From Clostridium sp. 28_12 (GTDB taxonomy: Bacteria > Bacillota > Clostridia > TANB77 > CAG-508), in assembly GCA_001916055.1 (NCBI GenBank), contig MNRR01000031.1, forward strand, positions 1-53,407: a DNA stretch of 53,407 nucleotides. Direction: 5' to 3'. The first letter of the stretch is position 1. Every line of letters starts with the position of its first letter. Below are positions 53,123 through 53,407 of this stretch, piece by piece. A program made the position numbers and the translations under genes. The notes under the pieces were generated by a model. That model was not told the origin of the DNA, did not search any database, and saw nothing but the letters and a program-made list of their open reading frames with translations.

Positions 53123-53407
53123 ATGGAGATGTTACAAGGAAAACATTTTAGCATAACAGATCCAAAAGGAGTAAATACAGTAATTTATCAAATAAACAAA
53201 ACAAAAAAGGAATTTTTAAAAGATTATCCCAAGTATACTGTTGAAAGATTAGATTTCACAGAGGAAATAAGAGGAGAAAATCGTAAAAAACCTTTTTATG
53301 TGGAGGAGCCACAACCAAATGGAAATCAATTAGTGATATTATCATTCGGAAAAGAAAATGTTGTGATAAACTCGGGAATACTAATTGATGATGAGGTTAG
53401 GATATCA
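53123..53407 (+). CDS. Unknown protein, cut by window end
   Basis: ATG 53123 follows GAGGTG (53110-53115) and opens a frame of 95 codons to the last base. The protein starts MEMLQGKHFSITDPKGVNTV and has no membrane segment or motif I recognise. It has a strong promoter of its own. Only the N-terminal part is visible. Confidence 0.7.
   Translation, partial: MEMLQGKHFSITDPKGVNTVIYQINKTKKEFLKDYPKYTVERLDFTEEIRGENRKKPFYVEEPQPNGNQLVILSFGKENVVINSGILIDDEVRIS

Overview
The window is the chromosome of a very AT-rich, spore-forming, low-GC Gram-positive bacterium, most likely an uncultured Clostridia lineage. Three things support this: the gene order rpmH-rnpA-yidD-yidC-jag-mnmE-mnmG-rsmG-parA-parB, which normally lies beside oriC; sporulation genes (spmA, spmB, spoIIR, ypeB, an sspF-like SASP, an AbrB/SpoVT regulator, Spo0A-box-like sites); and TTGACA/TATAAT promoters with 17-18 bp spacers throughout.

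Layout. 1-8709: the origin-proximal housekeeping operon (ribosomal protein L34, RNase P protein, membrane insertion, tRNA-U34 modification, 16S methylation, chromosome partition). 8729-9918: two tRNA-Ser genes, then a hicAB toxin-antitoxin locus. 9994-14251: a two-part membrane/TPR-like protein, a VanW protein, and an orphan D-alanyl-ligase-like enzyme with its carrier protein. 14399-28295: a chromosomal type IV secretion-like locus containing a multidomain peptidoglycan hydrolase, two anchored accessory proteins, three tandem VirB2-like pilins, PrgI/VirB3, a TraC-like protein, a VirB4 ATPase and a VirB6/TrbL-like channel. I see no relaxase or VirD4 coupling protein near it. 28349-30764: an ABC transporter pair. 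30882-37490: GerMN protein, A/T-only minisatellite, rsmI, abrB, spmAB, a candidate structured RNA, walJ, murA, spoIIR. 37644-44671: sugar-nucleotide genes, ttcA-like, tRNA-Arg(CCU) with a duplicated 3' end, a HipA-like kinase pair, tadA. 44717-53407: SRP RNA, dnaX-ybaB-recR, a small DUF6774-like gene, a glycosyltransferase, ypeB, sspF, murF, a DnaJ-like gene and a truncated unknown gene.

Main discovery candidate. By manual scan of all recognised genes on both strands I find only three in-frame CGG codons: 9300 in hicA, 13191 in the dltA-like gene and 25307 in the virB6-like gene. Each lies exactly where the reading frame must move +1 to restore the protein family. Skipping one base at CGG rebuilds a 60-aa HicA, a 487-aa adenylating enzyme and a 1039-aa VirB6-like protein with an intact signal peptide. 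This suggests that CGG is not read as a normal triplet here and instead causes a +1 shift, either by quadruplet-like decoding or as a hungry codon. Three other interruptions (jag, ypeB and an in-frame TGA at 11020) do not involve CGG and look like ordinary indels, errors or decay.
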